From contig WFUT01000020.1 of the NCBI GenBank assembly GCA_015484845.1, forward strand, positions 1 through 64,000: DNA of 64,000 bases, in the 5' to 3' direction. Positions within the stretch are counted from its first letter, which is position 1. Each line of letters opens with the position of its first letter. Source of the DNA: Desulfobulbaceae bacterium (lineage in GTDB: Bacteria > Desulfobacterota > Desulfobulbia > Desulfobulbales > Desulfobulbaceae). Below are positions 49,433 to 58,577 of this stretch, piece by piece. Both the position numbers and the translations under genes were made by a program. The notes under the pieces are model-generated. The model saw nothing but the letters and a program-made list of their open reading frames with translations. It searched no databases and was not told the origin of the DNA.

Positions 49433-51277
49433 TCACTTGCTGTTCGAGATGGTCGGTTCCAGGGTAAGTACACAGTCTGTCACGTCGTGGAGCGGCGTTC
49501 CCGCCGCCGGTTTCTGGGCTATGATCCGTCCTGAACCCCTGATGGTCAGCCTGAAGGGCTGCCGGCCGAGGCGCTGCAGCCCCTGCCGCAGGCTGAGGCC
49601 GATCACATCGGGCATCAGGGCTCCCTGTTCCGTGGTGGTGCCCGGCTGTTCCTGGTAGTCTATACGGCGGCTGATCAGGAACTGGCGGAAATTCTCCTGG
49701 TTCCTGCCGCCGGGGGACCCGGTTGCCGACGGCCGCGCCTGCATGCGGTACAGCCTGGGCAGCAGTTCCCTGCCCAGGGCGGCCAGGGACGGGCTCCGGA
49801 GCCTGCGCCGGGACAGCGGATCCAGGCCGTCACGTTCCACCACCATCAGCAGCAGCAGGCGGGGGGAACCGGCCGGAATCACGCCCACCATGGCCTCCTG
49901 CCGCACGTAGCGGCTGAAGACCCCTTCCCGCACCACCTTGTTGACCGTGCCGGTGAAAATCCTGGCCGCATCCCTCTTCCCGCGCCCGGCCAGGAGCAGG
50001 GACCGGCGCATCAGGATACCCATGGCCGGCTCCAGGACCAGCTCCCGCCTTGTTGCGTCCCGACGGCGGCCGTAGCGCCGGGCCGTGGCATGATCGTAGA
50101 GGGAACCGAGCAGCCAGGGGGCGATATGCCAGCCACCGTTGACCAGGCACGCCAGGCCGACGGCCAGCTGCATGCCGTCAACCCCTCCCCTGTTCCCGTC
50201 CGGGGCCGGGGTGCCGCTCCTGCCGCCGGTGACGAGCAGGTCCCTGCCCACGGGCCGGAACATGCCGACCAGCCGGGCGAGGTCACTGATGCCGGTGGCG
50301 CTGATGCCGAAATCCGGCGCGGCCACGGTCTCGGGCAAAAGATCCATGCCCCTGCCGCCGTCCCGCAGCACCGCCGCCGCCCGCACCAGCAGGCCGTGGA
50401 CCAGGTCAAGGTCCAGCCGGTCCGCGAACAGCCGGTTGCGGCGGCTCTCCCGGTCGGCCTGCCAGAAATAGTTGGGATTGAAGGCCGGCTGGCTGGCCAT
50501 GGCCAGGATTCTGCCGTCGGCCGGATCGAGCAGCAGGGCCATGCCGCGGCGCGATGACCGGCTCTTCAGGTACCGGCGCAGCCGCTGCTCGACCAGTTTT
50601 TCCATGTCCAGGTCAACGGTCAGGACCAGGTCGGTGCTGGTTCTGCCCAGGACCTGGTGGCCGGCAAAATCGATCTCCGGGACATCACTGCTCCGGAACT
50701 CGCCGGGTTCGAGCACGATATCATAGCGTCCCTCGACCCCGGCCAGCCCCACGCCGTCGCTGGTAAACCCGAGCAGGTGCGCGGCCACGGTATGGGCCGG
50801 GTAGAAGCGCTCCTCCCGGGGCCGCAGGTAGAGACCGGCCATGTGCAACCGGGCAACGGCCCTGGCCTGGCCCTCATCCAGGTCGTCGGCCACCTCGATG
50901 ACCTGCTGCGGCTTTTTCAGCAGGCCGAGCAGTTTTTCCCTGTCCTCTCCCAGGATGCCGGCCAGGGCGCGGGCGGTCTCTTCGCGACCACCCAGCTCCA
51001 CCGGGTGCACGGACAGGGTGAAGAGCCGGTAGGAGACCGCCATCTCGTTGAGCCGGCGGTCGTACACGGTTCCTCTTAAAACAGGTTCAGCGGACGTGTC
51101 GTCCGCTGAAGTTCCGGAAATCCTGCCGGCAGCAAGATCAAATATCCTGCCGATATCCTGGAGGGAGAGGGGTAATCTATACAGGATACCGCCACCTGCT
51201 GCCAGCAGAATCACCAGCAAACCGAGAAGGTAGAGACGCCGTTTTCTCCGTTTTCTTATTCGCTCCGATCTGATCAT
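49433..51277 (-). CDS. ftsI: FtsI/PBP2x-type division protein with PASTA domain; transpeptidase motifs appear degenerate
   Basis: dcw position, N-terminal TM, dimerization region 'RGTVYDRRLNEMAVS', 'GVGLAGVEGRYD', 'LVLTVDLDMEKLVEQRL', 'GMALLLDPADGRILAMASQPAFNPNYF', PASTA 'MPDVIGLSLRQGLQRLG'. SxxK and KTG motifs not present at the expected positions. Confidence 0.88.
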   Translation of the reverse strand: MIRSERIRKRRKRRLYLLGLLVILLAAGGGILYRLPLSLQDIGRIFDLAAGRISGTSADDTSAEPVLRGTVYDRRLNEMAVSYRLFTLSVHPVELGGREETARALAGILGEDREKLLGLLKKPQQVIEVADDLDEGQARAVARLHMAGLYLRPREERFYPAHTVAAHLLGFTSDGVGLAGVEGRYDIVLEPGEFRSSDVPEIDFAGHQVLGRTSTDLVLTVDLDMEKLVEQRLRRYLKSRSSRRGMALLLDPADGRILAMASQPAFNPNYFWQADRESRRNRLFADRLDLDLVHGLLVRAAAVLRDGGRGMDLLPETVAAPDFGISATGISDLARLVGMFRPVGRDLLVTGGRSGTPAPDGNRGGVDGMQLAVGLACLVNGGWHIAPWLLGSLYDHATARRYGRRRDATRRELVLEPAMGILMRRSLLLAGRGKRDAARIFTGTVNKVVREGVFSRYVRQEAMVGVIPAGSPRLLLLMVVERDGLDPLSRRRLRSPSLAALGRELLPRLYRMQARPSATGSPGGRNQENFRQFLISRRIDYQEQPGTTTEQGALMPDVIGLSLRQGLQRLGRQPFRLTIRGSGRIIAQKPAAGTPLHDVTDCVLTLEPTISNSK

Positions 51278-51304
51278 GATCGCCCAACCAGCCGCCGCCG
51301 CTGG

Positions 51305-51673
51305 TCAGAAGAAACGATGCACCTGTCCCCTGGTCGGTTCCAGCAGGCCGAACTTCACCGCCGCCACCGCCTCCACCCGCTGCCGGGAGGCCAGTTTGGC
51401 ACGGGTGGCCAGGAGATCGACGTGGCTGGATCCCAGCTCGGAACGGACCTTTTCCAGCTGGTCCAGCTGCTCCGAGACAGTGGCGATCCGCCACTGCATG
51501 AACTGGCCGGCGGCCAGGACCACCACCAGGATCGCCAGCAGCCACAGCCCCATGCGCTGGACGAGTTCCGCGGACCAGGCACGGCCGCTGCCCCGGGCGA
51601 CCCGCTGCCGGACGCCGACCGGTGCCGTCTGCGGGCGATAGCTCCGTACGTTCATGTTGGTCATCATGGTCAT
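51305..51673 (-). CDS. ftsL: FtsL-like cell division protein
   Basis: Short protein with one TM and a coiled coil between rsmH and ftsI. Confidence 0.7.
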   Translation of the reverse strand: MTMMTNMNVRSYRPQTAPVGVRQRVARGSGRAWSAELVQRMGLWLLAILVVVLAAGQFMQWRIATVSEQLDQLEKVRSELGSSHVDLLATRAKLASRQRVEAVAAVKFGLLEPTRGQVHRFF

Positions 51674-52605
51674 CTCCTCCCTCTCTTCTTCTCATCTGTC
51701 CCTGGCCGGGGAGCGGCTGCCCGCTCCGCGACCCGGAGCCTGGCGCTGCGCGCCCTGGGATTACGACCGATCTCGTCGTCCGACGGCGACAGGGGCCGGC
51801 GGGTGATCACCCTCCAGGCAGGATCCGTGGCAAAGGCCTGCTTGACCATGCGGTCCTCCAGGGAATGGAAGGTGATGATACAGAACCTGCCGCCCGGAAC
51901 CAGCAGGTGCGGCGCTTCCTGCAGCAGCCGGGCCAGGTTGTCCAGCTCGCGGTTGACCGCTATGCGCAGCCCCTGGAAGACCCGGGTCGCCACGTGGATC
52001 CGGCGGGGATGGTAGCGGCGGGGCACGGCCGCGGCCACGATCTCCGCCAGCCGGGCCGTGGTGGTCACCGGCCGCTCCTGCCGGGCCCGGACCAGGAAGC
52101 GGGCGATCCGTCGCGCCTGGCGCTCCTGGCCGTAGTGATAAAAGATATCGGCCAGCTGGTCCTCGGAAAGGGTGGCGACCAGCTCGGCCGCCGTGCGGCC
52201 GCGGCGCCGGTCCATGCGCATATCCAGGGGGGCATCGCCCTGGAAGCTGAAGCCGCGCTCCTTCCTGTCAAGCTGCAGCGAGGAGACACCGAGATCGGCC
52301 AGCAGGCCGTTGATCCCTGCCAGCCCCAGCCGTGCAAGTTCCGGCCGGATGTCGGCGTAGGAGGCCTCCACCAGCAGGAAGCGCCCGCCAAAGCAGGCCA
52401 GCCGCCGGCGGGCCAGCTCGGCCGCCTGCCGGTCCCACTCGAAACCGACAAGCCGCCCGTCCGGGGCCGATGCCCGGAGGATGGCCTCGCCATGGCCGCC
52501 AAGCCCCAGGGTTCCGTCCACGTAGATGCCGCCGGCACGGGGCTGCAGGTGGGCAAGGACCTCGGCAAGCAGCACCGGCGTGTGCAGCGTGGCGGCGGCA
52601 TCCAT
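51670..52605 (-). CDS. rsmH: 16S rRNA (cytosine-1402-N4)-methyltransferase RsmH (MraW)
   Basis: 'HTPVLLAEVLAHLQPRAGGIYVDGTLGLGGHGEAIL', 'LLADLGVSSLQLDRKERGFSFQGDAPLDMRMD', 'FCIITFHSLEDRMVKQ'. Confidence 0.97.
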   Translation of the reverse strand: MDAAATLHTPVLLAEVLAHLQPRAGGIYVDGTLGLGGHGEAILRASAPDGRLVGFEWDRQAAELARRRLACFGGRFLLVEASYADIRPELARLGLAGINGLLADLGVSSLQLDRKERGFSFQGDAPLDMRMDRRRGRTAAELVATLSEDQLADIFYHYGQERQARRIARFLVRARQERPVTTTARLAEIVAAAVPRRYHPRRIHVATRVFQGLRIAVNRELDNLARLLQEAPHLLVPGGRFCIITFHSLEDRMVKQAFATDPAWRVITRRPLSPSDDEIGRNPRARSARLRVAERAAAPRPGTDEKKRGRR

Positions 52606-52619
52606 GGTCGGCGCCGGCC

Positions 52620-53117
52620 TCAAAGGATGCCCAGCGAGGAGAGTCCCTGCTCGAAATCCTTGAAGTTCTCCCTGGCCCGCCGGGTCTCGAGCTGCCAGGC
52701 GCCCTTGTCCCAGATCTCGAAGTGGTCCAGCATGCCGTTGAGGACCACCTCCTTGTCTATACCGAACTCGCTGCGCAGGGAGCCGGGGACCAGGATCCGT
52801 CCCTGCCGGTCCAGGGTGCACTCGGTGACCCCGGAGATGACGTAGCGGACAAAGTCGCCGAATCCCGGCTGCTGCCGCCCCTCGGTGAGGAGTTTTTCCT
52901 CCAGCCGTTCCCACTCGGGCACGGGAAAGGCCTTGAGGCTCTTCTGCCAGTTGGTGACGATGAGGGTCTCGGTGTAGACCTCGCGCAGGACCTCGCGGAA
53001 ACGGCTCGGGATATTGAGCCGCCCCTTGGCGTCCAGCGTATGTTCCGACCTGCTGCGAAACCGCAGCTCTGCGACCCGTTCCTTCACATCTCCCACCGAG
53101 CTCCGCCCCCGCCACAC
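52620..53117 (-). CDS. mraZ: Transcriptional regulator MraZ
   Basis: 'SEHTLDAKGRLNIPSRFREVL' and 'CTLDRQGRILVPGSLRSEFGIDKEVVLNGMLDHFEIWD' double AbrB-like motifs. Start codon uncertain. Confidence 0.94.
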   Translation of the reverse strand: MWRGRSSVGDVKERVAELRFRSRSEHTLDAKGRLNIPSRFREVLREVYTETLIVTNWQKSLKAFPVPEWERLEEKLLTEGRQQPGFGDFVRYVISGVTECTLDRQGRILVPGSLRSEFGIDKEVVLNGMLDHFEIWDKGAWQLETRRARENFKDFEQGLSSLGIL

Positions 53118-53120
53118 CCC

Positions 53121-53152
53121 GGAGACCCTCTTTGCACCACTTTACACCACTT
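53121..53152 (-). promoter_or_regulatory. Putative MraZ-box direct repeats upstream of mraZ
   Basis: Minus strand 'TAAGTGGTG-TAAAGTGGTG-CAAAGAGGG': GTGG-like units at 10-bp period just upstream of mraZ, as expected for MraZ autoregulatory repeats. Confidence 0.6.
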
Positions 53153-53475
53153 ACGTATGGTTCTATACGAACTCCCCCTTTGAGTCAAGAAAAAACAGGC
53201 AGAAGATCAACCAGTTGAACCGCCCGGGAAACGGCGACATCACACTACATGTTGTGCCATCCCGGACGACATGCCACAATTTCCAGGACAGGCAGGAGAC
53301 CTCCGCAGCGGTGCCGCCGGAGAGCAACGGCCGCAGGCCGGGGACAAGATGCTGTTTATATTTGAATAAAAAAATGGAGGAAAAAACGGCTCACCAGGAG
53401 GTGGCACAAGGTGGGGAAAAAGCGGGGTGCAAAGTGGGGCGGCAGAAAAAAACGCCGGTCCGCCGGGCCGGGGAG

Positions 53476-54813
53476 CTACCTCTTTTTCTTCCTGCTGCGC
53501 TCCTTGAACAGGAGGCGCACCGGCACCCGGTCCAGGCCGAGACCTTCCCGGAACCGGTTGGCCAGGTAGCGCTGGTAGGAGAAGTGGATGCCCCGGGGCT
53601 GGCTGGCCACCACGGCAAAGGTGGGCGGTGCCGTGCCCAGCTGGGCGGTGTAGAAGAGCTTGAGCCGACGGCCCCGGTACAGGGGCGGCTCGTGGTGGGC
53701 CACCGCCGCCTCCAGGAGGCGGTTGAGGGCGGCGGTGGGAAAACGGGCCCGGAACTGACGATGGACCCTGCCGATCTCGGGAAAGATCCGCGGGATGCCG
53801 TAACCGGTCATGGCCGAGACCCTGAGCACCGGCGCAAAGGGAACAAAGGTGGTTGCCATCCTGACCTCTTCGAGGAGCAGCTTCTGGCGTTTTTTGTCGT
53901 CCCGGACCAGGTCCCACTTGTTGACCAGGATGATCAGGGCCCGTCCCTGTTCCTGGGTATAGCCGATCACGCGGACATCCTGTTCAGTGATGCCCTCGGC
54001 GGCGTCGATGAGGACCAGGGCGATGTCGCAGCGTCCCAGGGCCTTGAGCGCCTTGAGAATGGAAAACTTCTCCAGCTTGTCCCGGGTCTTGCCCTTACGG
54101 CGGATACCGGCGGTGTCGATGAGCAGGTAGCTGTAGGGGTCCCGGGTGAGCAGGGTGTCCACCGAATCCCGGGTCGTGCCCGAGATATCGGAGACCACCA
54201 TCCTCTCCTGGCCGATAATGGCGTTGATCATGGAGGACTTGCCCACGTTGGGCCGGCCGAGGAAGGCCAGCCGCACCGTGTCCTCGGGCACCTCCCGGAT
54301 CCTGCCTCCTGGCAGCTCATCGGCCAGGGCCGCCATCAGGGTGCGGTAGCCGAAGCCGTGGTCCGCTGACAGGGGCCACAGCCTGTCCACCCCCAGCTCG
54401 TAGAAGGGGGGCAGGAGCATGGCCTCCAGCTCCGGGCTGTCCACCTTGTTGACAACATAAAAAACCGTTTTCTCCGTCCGGCGCAGGAGATCGACGATCT
54501 CGAGGTCGGCCGGGATCAGGCCCTGGCGGCCGTCCATGAGAAAGAGGATGATGTCGGCCTCCTCCATGGCCCGCATGGCCTGGGTCCGGATGTGGCTGGT
54601 GATGGTGTCGTCCTCGTCGGCGATGCCGCCGGTATCCACCAGGAGAAACGACCGTTCCTCCCAGGTGACCGTGGCATAGTGCCGATCCCGGGTCACGCCG
54701 GGGGTGGGATCGACCAGGGCGTTGCGGCTCCGGGTCATCCGGTTGAACAGGGTCGATTTTCCCACGTTGGGCCGGCCGATGAGGGCGACGAGGGTCGGGG
54801 TGTCAGGGGTCAT
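53476..54813 (-). CDS. der: Ribosome biogenesis GTPase Der (EngA)
   Basis: Two GTPase domains: 'LIGRPNVGKSTLFNRMT' and 'FLGRPNVGKSSMINAII', KH-like C-terminus. Confidence 0.97.
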   Translation of the reverse strand: MTPDTPTLVALIGRPNVGKSTLFNRMTRSRNALVDPTPGVTRDRHYATVTWEERSFLLVDTGGIADEDDTITSHIRTQAMRAMEEADIILFLMDGRQGLIPADLEIVDLLRRTEKTVFYVVNKVDSPELEAMLLPPFYELGVDRLWPLSADHGFGYRTLMAALADELPGGRIREVPEDTVRLAFLGRPNVGKSSMINAIIGQERMVVSDISGTTRDSVDTLLTRDPYSYLLIDTAGIRRKGKTRDKLEKFSILKALKALGRCDIALVLIDAAEGITEQDVRVIGYTQEQGRALIILVNKWDLVRDDKKRQKLLLEEVRMATTFVPFAPVLRVSAMTGYGIPRIFPEIGRVHRQFRARFPTAALNRLLEAAVAHHEPPLYRGRRLKLFYTAQLGTAPPTFAVVASQPRGIHFSYQRYLANRFREGLGLDRVPVRLLFKERSRKKKR

Positions 54814-55849
54814 AAAAATCCTTCAGTTGTCGGCTGCACTGGTCGGCAAGGTGCCGCAGGGCAGGATACCCGGCCGCCCCGGGTTTGGCAAGCAGCGTCT
54901 GCAGGCCGGCGATGGCCGGCCGCAGGTAGGGACGGAAAAACGCCTTGCCCCGCTGCTGGCTGAGAAAGGCGAAGGCCCCCAGGATCTGCAGGTTGCGCTG
55001 CAGGGCCAGGACAAGGAACTCTGCCTCGAACTGCTGCCGGTCATAGGGGATATATTGGTTCACGGCATCGAGATAGACCGGGACCAGTGCCTCCTGCAGG
55101 GTATTGTCCAGGCCGGCATAGGGATCGATGAGCAGGGAGGCCAGGTCATAGGCCAGGGGACCGAAACGGCCTGCCTGGAAGTCGATGAAAAAGACCTGCC
55201 CGTCCCGGACCATGATGTTGCGGCTCTGGAAATCGCGGTGCAGGAAGAACCCGGCCGGTGCCCCTGACGCGGCCGCGGCCAGGGTCTCGAACTCGGCCGC
55301 CAGGGCCGTGCTGTCCACCTCCAGGCCGAGCAGGTCCCGGCACAGGGCACGGGCAAAGTAGCCCGATTCCCGCTCCAGCATGAGCGCCCGGTCGTACCGG
55401 CTCCCCTGCCAGCACCAGGAGGGATCCAGGCCGCGGCCGGCCAGGACCTGCATGCGGGCCAGCTCCGTCACCACCTGCCGGTAGAGGGCCCGGATACGCT
55501 CATCGCCTGGAGCGGCGGCCAGGAGCACGTCGTGCAGCCGCCTGTCGCCCAGGTCCTCGCAGAGGAACAGGCCCGTGCCGGGATCAAACCCGTACGGTGC
55601 CGGCACCGGCACGTCCCGGCCTGCCAGGTGGCGGCCTATCTTCCAGGCCGCGCGCGCCTCCCGCATGGCCGCGGCGTCGCCCGGCGGCGGCAGCACGGCC
55701 ACGGCAGTGGTCCCGTCGCGGGCATGGACCCGGAAAAACCGGCGCGTGGAACCGTCCGGAGTCAGGGCCTCGACCCGCTCCGCGGCCCGGGGATCAAAGC
55801 CGGCACAGGGGGCGAGCCGCCGGATTATGTTGACAAGATCGTTTCCCAT
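54803..55849 (-). CDS. AmgK-like sugar kinase / aminoglycoside phosphotransferase family protein
   Basis: 'DGSTRRFFRV', 'LFLCEDLGDRRLHDVL', 'FFLHRDFQSRNIMVRDGQVFFIDFQAGRFGPLAYDLASLLIDPY'. Confidence 0.85.
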   Translation of the reverse strand: MGNDLVNIIRRLAPCAGFDPRAAERVEALTPDGSTRRFFRVHARDGTTAVAVLPPPGDAAAMREARAAWKIGRHLAGRDVPVPAPYGFDPGTGLFLCEDLGDRRLHDVLLAAAPGDERIRALYRQVVTELARMQVLAGRGLDPSWCWQGSRYDRALMLERESGYFARALCRDLLGLEVDSTALAAEFETLAAAASGAPAGFFLHRDFQSRNIMVRDGQVFFIDFQAGRFGPLAYDLASLLIDPYAGLDNTLQEALVPVYLDAVNQYIPYDRQQFEAEFLVLALQRNLQILGAFAFLSQQRGKAFFRPYLRPAIAGLQTLLAKPGAAGYPALRHLADQCSRQLKDFYDP

Positions 55850-55925
55850 TGTATCGTTGCAAGGCTATGATACGACTTCGCAGCAGCGGACGGCACCAAC
55901 CCACCCGCATCACCCGGCCAACGCC

Positions 55926-57455
55926 ATGAGCCCGACCGAACGTTTCCGCAATTCACTCCTCGATCCGAGCGAGTTCACCATCACCTACGAGCTTGTCCCG
56001 GGCCAGGGTTCGGGCGGCAAGCAGATCGAGCGGCTGCTGGACTTTGCCGCCCGCGCCCGGGACGACGGCCGGATCAAGGCCCTGTCCATCACCGACAATG
56101 CCGGCGGCCACCCGGCCCTGGCACCGGTGGCCATCGGCTCCGATGTCCAGAAGATCGGCATCGAGCCCCTGATCCACTTCTCGCTCAAGGACAAGAACCG
56201 CAACCAGGTCAAGAGCCACATCTTCCTCTACCAGCGGCAGGGATTCCACTCCCTCCTCGTCCTGGGCGGCGACTATCCCAGGTCGGACTACTACGGCCAG
56301 GCCAAGCCGGTCTTTGACCTGGACTCCATCCAGACCCTGCGCATGATGCGGGCCATGGAGGAGGGCCGGGGCCTGTCGCCCGCCCATGAGCAGGCAGCGG
56401 AACTTCCGCCCTACCGCTTCCTGCGCGGCTGCGTGGTCTCGCCGTTCAAGGCCACCGAGGCCGAGCAGGTCTGGCAGTATGCGCGCCTGCTGCGCAAGGT
56501 CCGGGCCGGGGCGAGCTTCATCGTCACCCAGCTCGGCTATGACATGTGCAAGTTCGAGGAGCTGATCCGTTTCCTGCGCCAGGAGAATATCACCATCCCG
56601 GTGCTGGCCAATGTCTTCATCCCCTCGCTCTCCGTGGCCCGGCTCATGGCCCGGGGCGGCGTGCCCGGCATCATCTTTCCCGATCCCCTGATCCGGGCCA
56701 TGGAAGAGGAGGCCGCGGCCAACGACCGCAGGGCCCGCCTGGTGCGGGCGGCGCGGATGATCGCCGTCCTCCGGGGCCTGGGCTATGACGGCGTCCACAT
56801 CGGCGGCAACTGCCTGGACTTCGACGACATCCGCCTTGTCATGGACCTGGCCGAGGAGATCGGCGAGCAGTGGCCCCGGCACCGGGACACGATCCACTTT
56901 CCGGCCGGCCCGAGCTGGTACCTCTACGGCGAGCCGTCCGGCACTGCCTGCGCCACCACGCCGCAGCCCCTGGCCCCCGGCAGGCGGCCCGGCGGCCTGG
57001 CCCTGCACCGGTTCATGCACAGGCTGCTCTTTTCCAGGCAGACCCTGACCGGCAGGCTCTTCGGCCGCCTGTGCCTGCGGCTGGGCGCCACCCGGGGCAG
57101 TGGCCTGCTGCGGCTTGTCGAGCGGGTGAGCAAGGAGGTCCTCTTTGCCTGCCGGATGTGCGGCGACTGCACCCTGGCGGAATCCACCTATCTCTGTCCC
57201 CAGTCGGGCTGTCCCAAGAAACTGACCAACGGTCCCTGCGGCGGCAGCCGCAACATGGCCTGCGAGGTCCACCCGGAGCGGCGCTGCTTCTGGGTCCGGG
57301 TCTACGACCGCCTCGACCCTGCCACCACCATCCACGAGCTGGGCCACGGCCCGGTGCTGCCGCCCAAGGACTGGTCCCTGGACCAGAGCTCCTCCTGGTT
57401 CAACTATTTTTCCGGACGCGACCACACCACCAGGACGAAAGACTTCCTGGAATAG
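55926..57455 (+). CDS. Methylenetetrahydrofolate reductase-like protein with MTHFR C-terminal Cys-rich domain
   Basis: 'FTITYELVPGQGSGGKQIERLLDFA', 'LLVLGGDYP', 'GASFIVTQLGYDMCKFEELIRFL'; C-terminal 'CRMCGDCTLAESTYLCPQSGCPKKLTNGPCGGS'. Confidence 0.88.
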   Translation: MSPTERFRNSLLDPSEFTITYELVPGQGSGGKQIERLLDFAARARDDGRIKALSITDNAGGHPALAPVAIGSDVQKIGIEPLIHFSLKDKNRNQVKSHIFLYQRQGFHSLLVLGGDYPRSDYYGQAKPVFDLDSIQTLRMMRAMEEGRGLSPAHEQAAELPPYRFLRGCVVSPFKATEAEQVWQYARLLRKVRAGASFIVTQLGYDMCKFEELIRFLRQENITIPVLANVFIPSLSVARLMARGGVPGIIFPDPLIRAMEEEAAANDRRARLVRAARMIAVLRGLGYDGVHIGGNCLDFDDIRLVMDLAEEIGEQWPRHRDTIHFPAGPSWYLYGEPSGTACATTPQPLAPGRRPGGLALHRFMHRLLFSRQTLTGRLFGRLCLRLGATRGSGLLRLVERVSKEVLFACRMCGDCTLAESTYLCPQSGCPKKLTNGPCGGSRNMACEVHPERRCFWVRVYDRLDPATTIHELGHGPVLPPKDWSLDQSSSWFNYFSGRDHTTRTKDFLE

Positions 57456-57466
57456 ACGGCCGGGGC

Positions 57467-58384
57467 CTATCCTTCTCCTCCCTGGCCGGAGACGAACAGG
57501 TGCGGCGCAAGGATCATGTCGCAAAAGGTGCCGCCGTCCGGAATGCGGGTTCCCTCCCAGACCACGCAGCGCCGCAGGCAGACGCCCCTGCCCACCCGGA
57601 CATGGTCGCCCAGGCAGCCCCACTCCTCGAGCGCCGCCTCCCCTGCCAGCTCCACGCCCTCCCCGCGCAGCCAGGGCGTCGCCACCGGCGCCCTGCCCGG
57701 GATCGCGGCCCTGCCGGTGAGAAGATCGTGGTGCAGGACCAGGTAGTCCTCCGGCGTGCCCATGTCACGCCAATAGCTGCCATCGGCGCGCATGACACCG
57801 ATGGCCTCGCCCTGGCGGGCCATCTCCCTGTACAGGTCGATGACGTGGTAGAAGGTATTGTCCGGGATCCGGCCGATGACCCACGGCTCGAGGACATGGA
57901 TGCCGGTGAAGGCCAGCAGTTTCTCGCCCGGGCCGGGGGCGGAAAAGGAACATACCCGGTCCCGGCGGACCGCCACGGAGTTGAAGCGGGGGCAGTCATG
58001 GAGGACCATGGTCACGGCGTTGCCGGAGCAACAGTGATATTCATAGACCGCCCGCAGGTCGATATCGTGAAAGATATCGCCGTTCATGACCAGGAGCGGC
58101 CGGTCGGCGAGAAGCGGCAGGGCCCGGCGCAGGCTGCCGCCGGTGCCGAGGATCACTGGTTCGAACTGGAGCGTGACCCGCGGCCGGACGGCCGCCGCCT
58201 GCCTGACCTGGTCTGCCAGGTGATGGCAGTTGACGATGATCCGGCCACAGCCGGCCTGCTCCAGCATGTCGAGCAGGATGTCGAGCAGCGGCCGGTTCAG
58301 GACCGGGAACAGGGGCTTGGGCCGGACCAGGGTATGGGGACGCAGCCGGGTGCCGAACCCGGCGGCAAGAAGCATTGCCTGCAT
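57467..58384 (-). CDS. Sugar nucleotidyltransferase (MurU-like)
   Basis: 'AMLLAAGFGTRLRPHTLVRPKPLFPVLNRPLLDILLDML', 'LLVMNGDIFHDIDL', 'YWRDMGTPEDYL'. Confidence 0.88.
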   Translation of the reverse strand: MQAMLLAAGFGTRLRPHTLVRPKPLFPVLNRPLLDILLDMLEQAGCGRIIVNCHHLADQVRQAAAVRPRVTLQFEPVILGTGGSLRRALPLLADRPLLVMNGDIFHDIDLRAVYEYHCCSGNAVTMVLHDCPRFNSVAVRRDRVCSFSAPGPGEKLLAFTGIHVLEPWVIGRIPDNTFYHVIDLYREMARQGEAIGVMRADGSYWRDMGTPEDYLVLHHDLLTGRAAIPGRAPVATPWLRGEGVELAGEAALEEWGCLGDHVRVGRGVCLRRCVVWEGTRIPDGGTFCDMILAPHLFVSGQGGEG

Positions 58385-58577
58385 GGTGAATGATCAGGCC
58401 CCGACGGCCGGCAGGGACAATGACAATTACCTTGCCTTTTCCGGTGGGGATACGATAGATTGTTGATCTTGACCGCGATCCTGCAACCACCACTTTTACC
58501 GGCCATGCCAGGTACCGGGGGCGCAGAGGCATAAAAACACTTCAAGCCCTTGACAAGAAAAAAGATTTGGTGAATTT

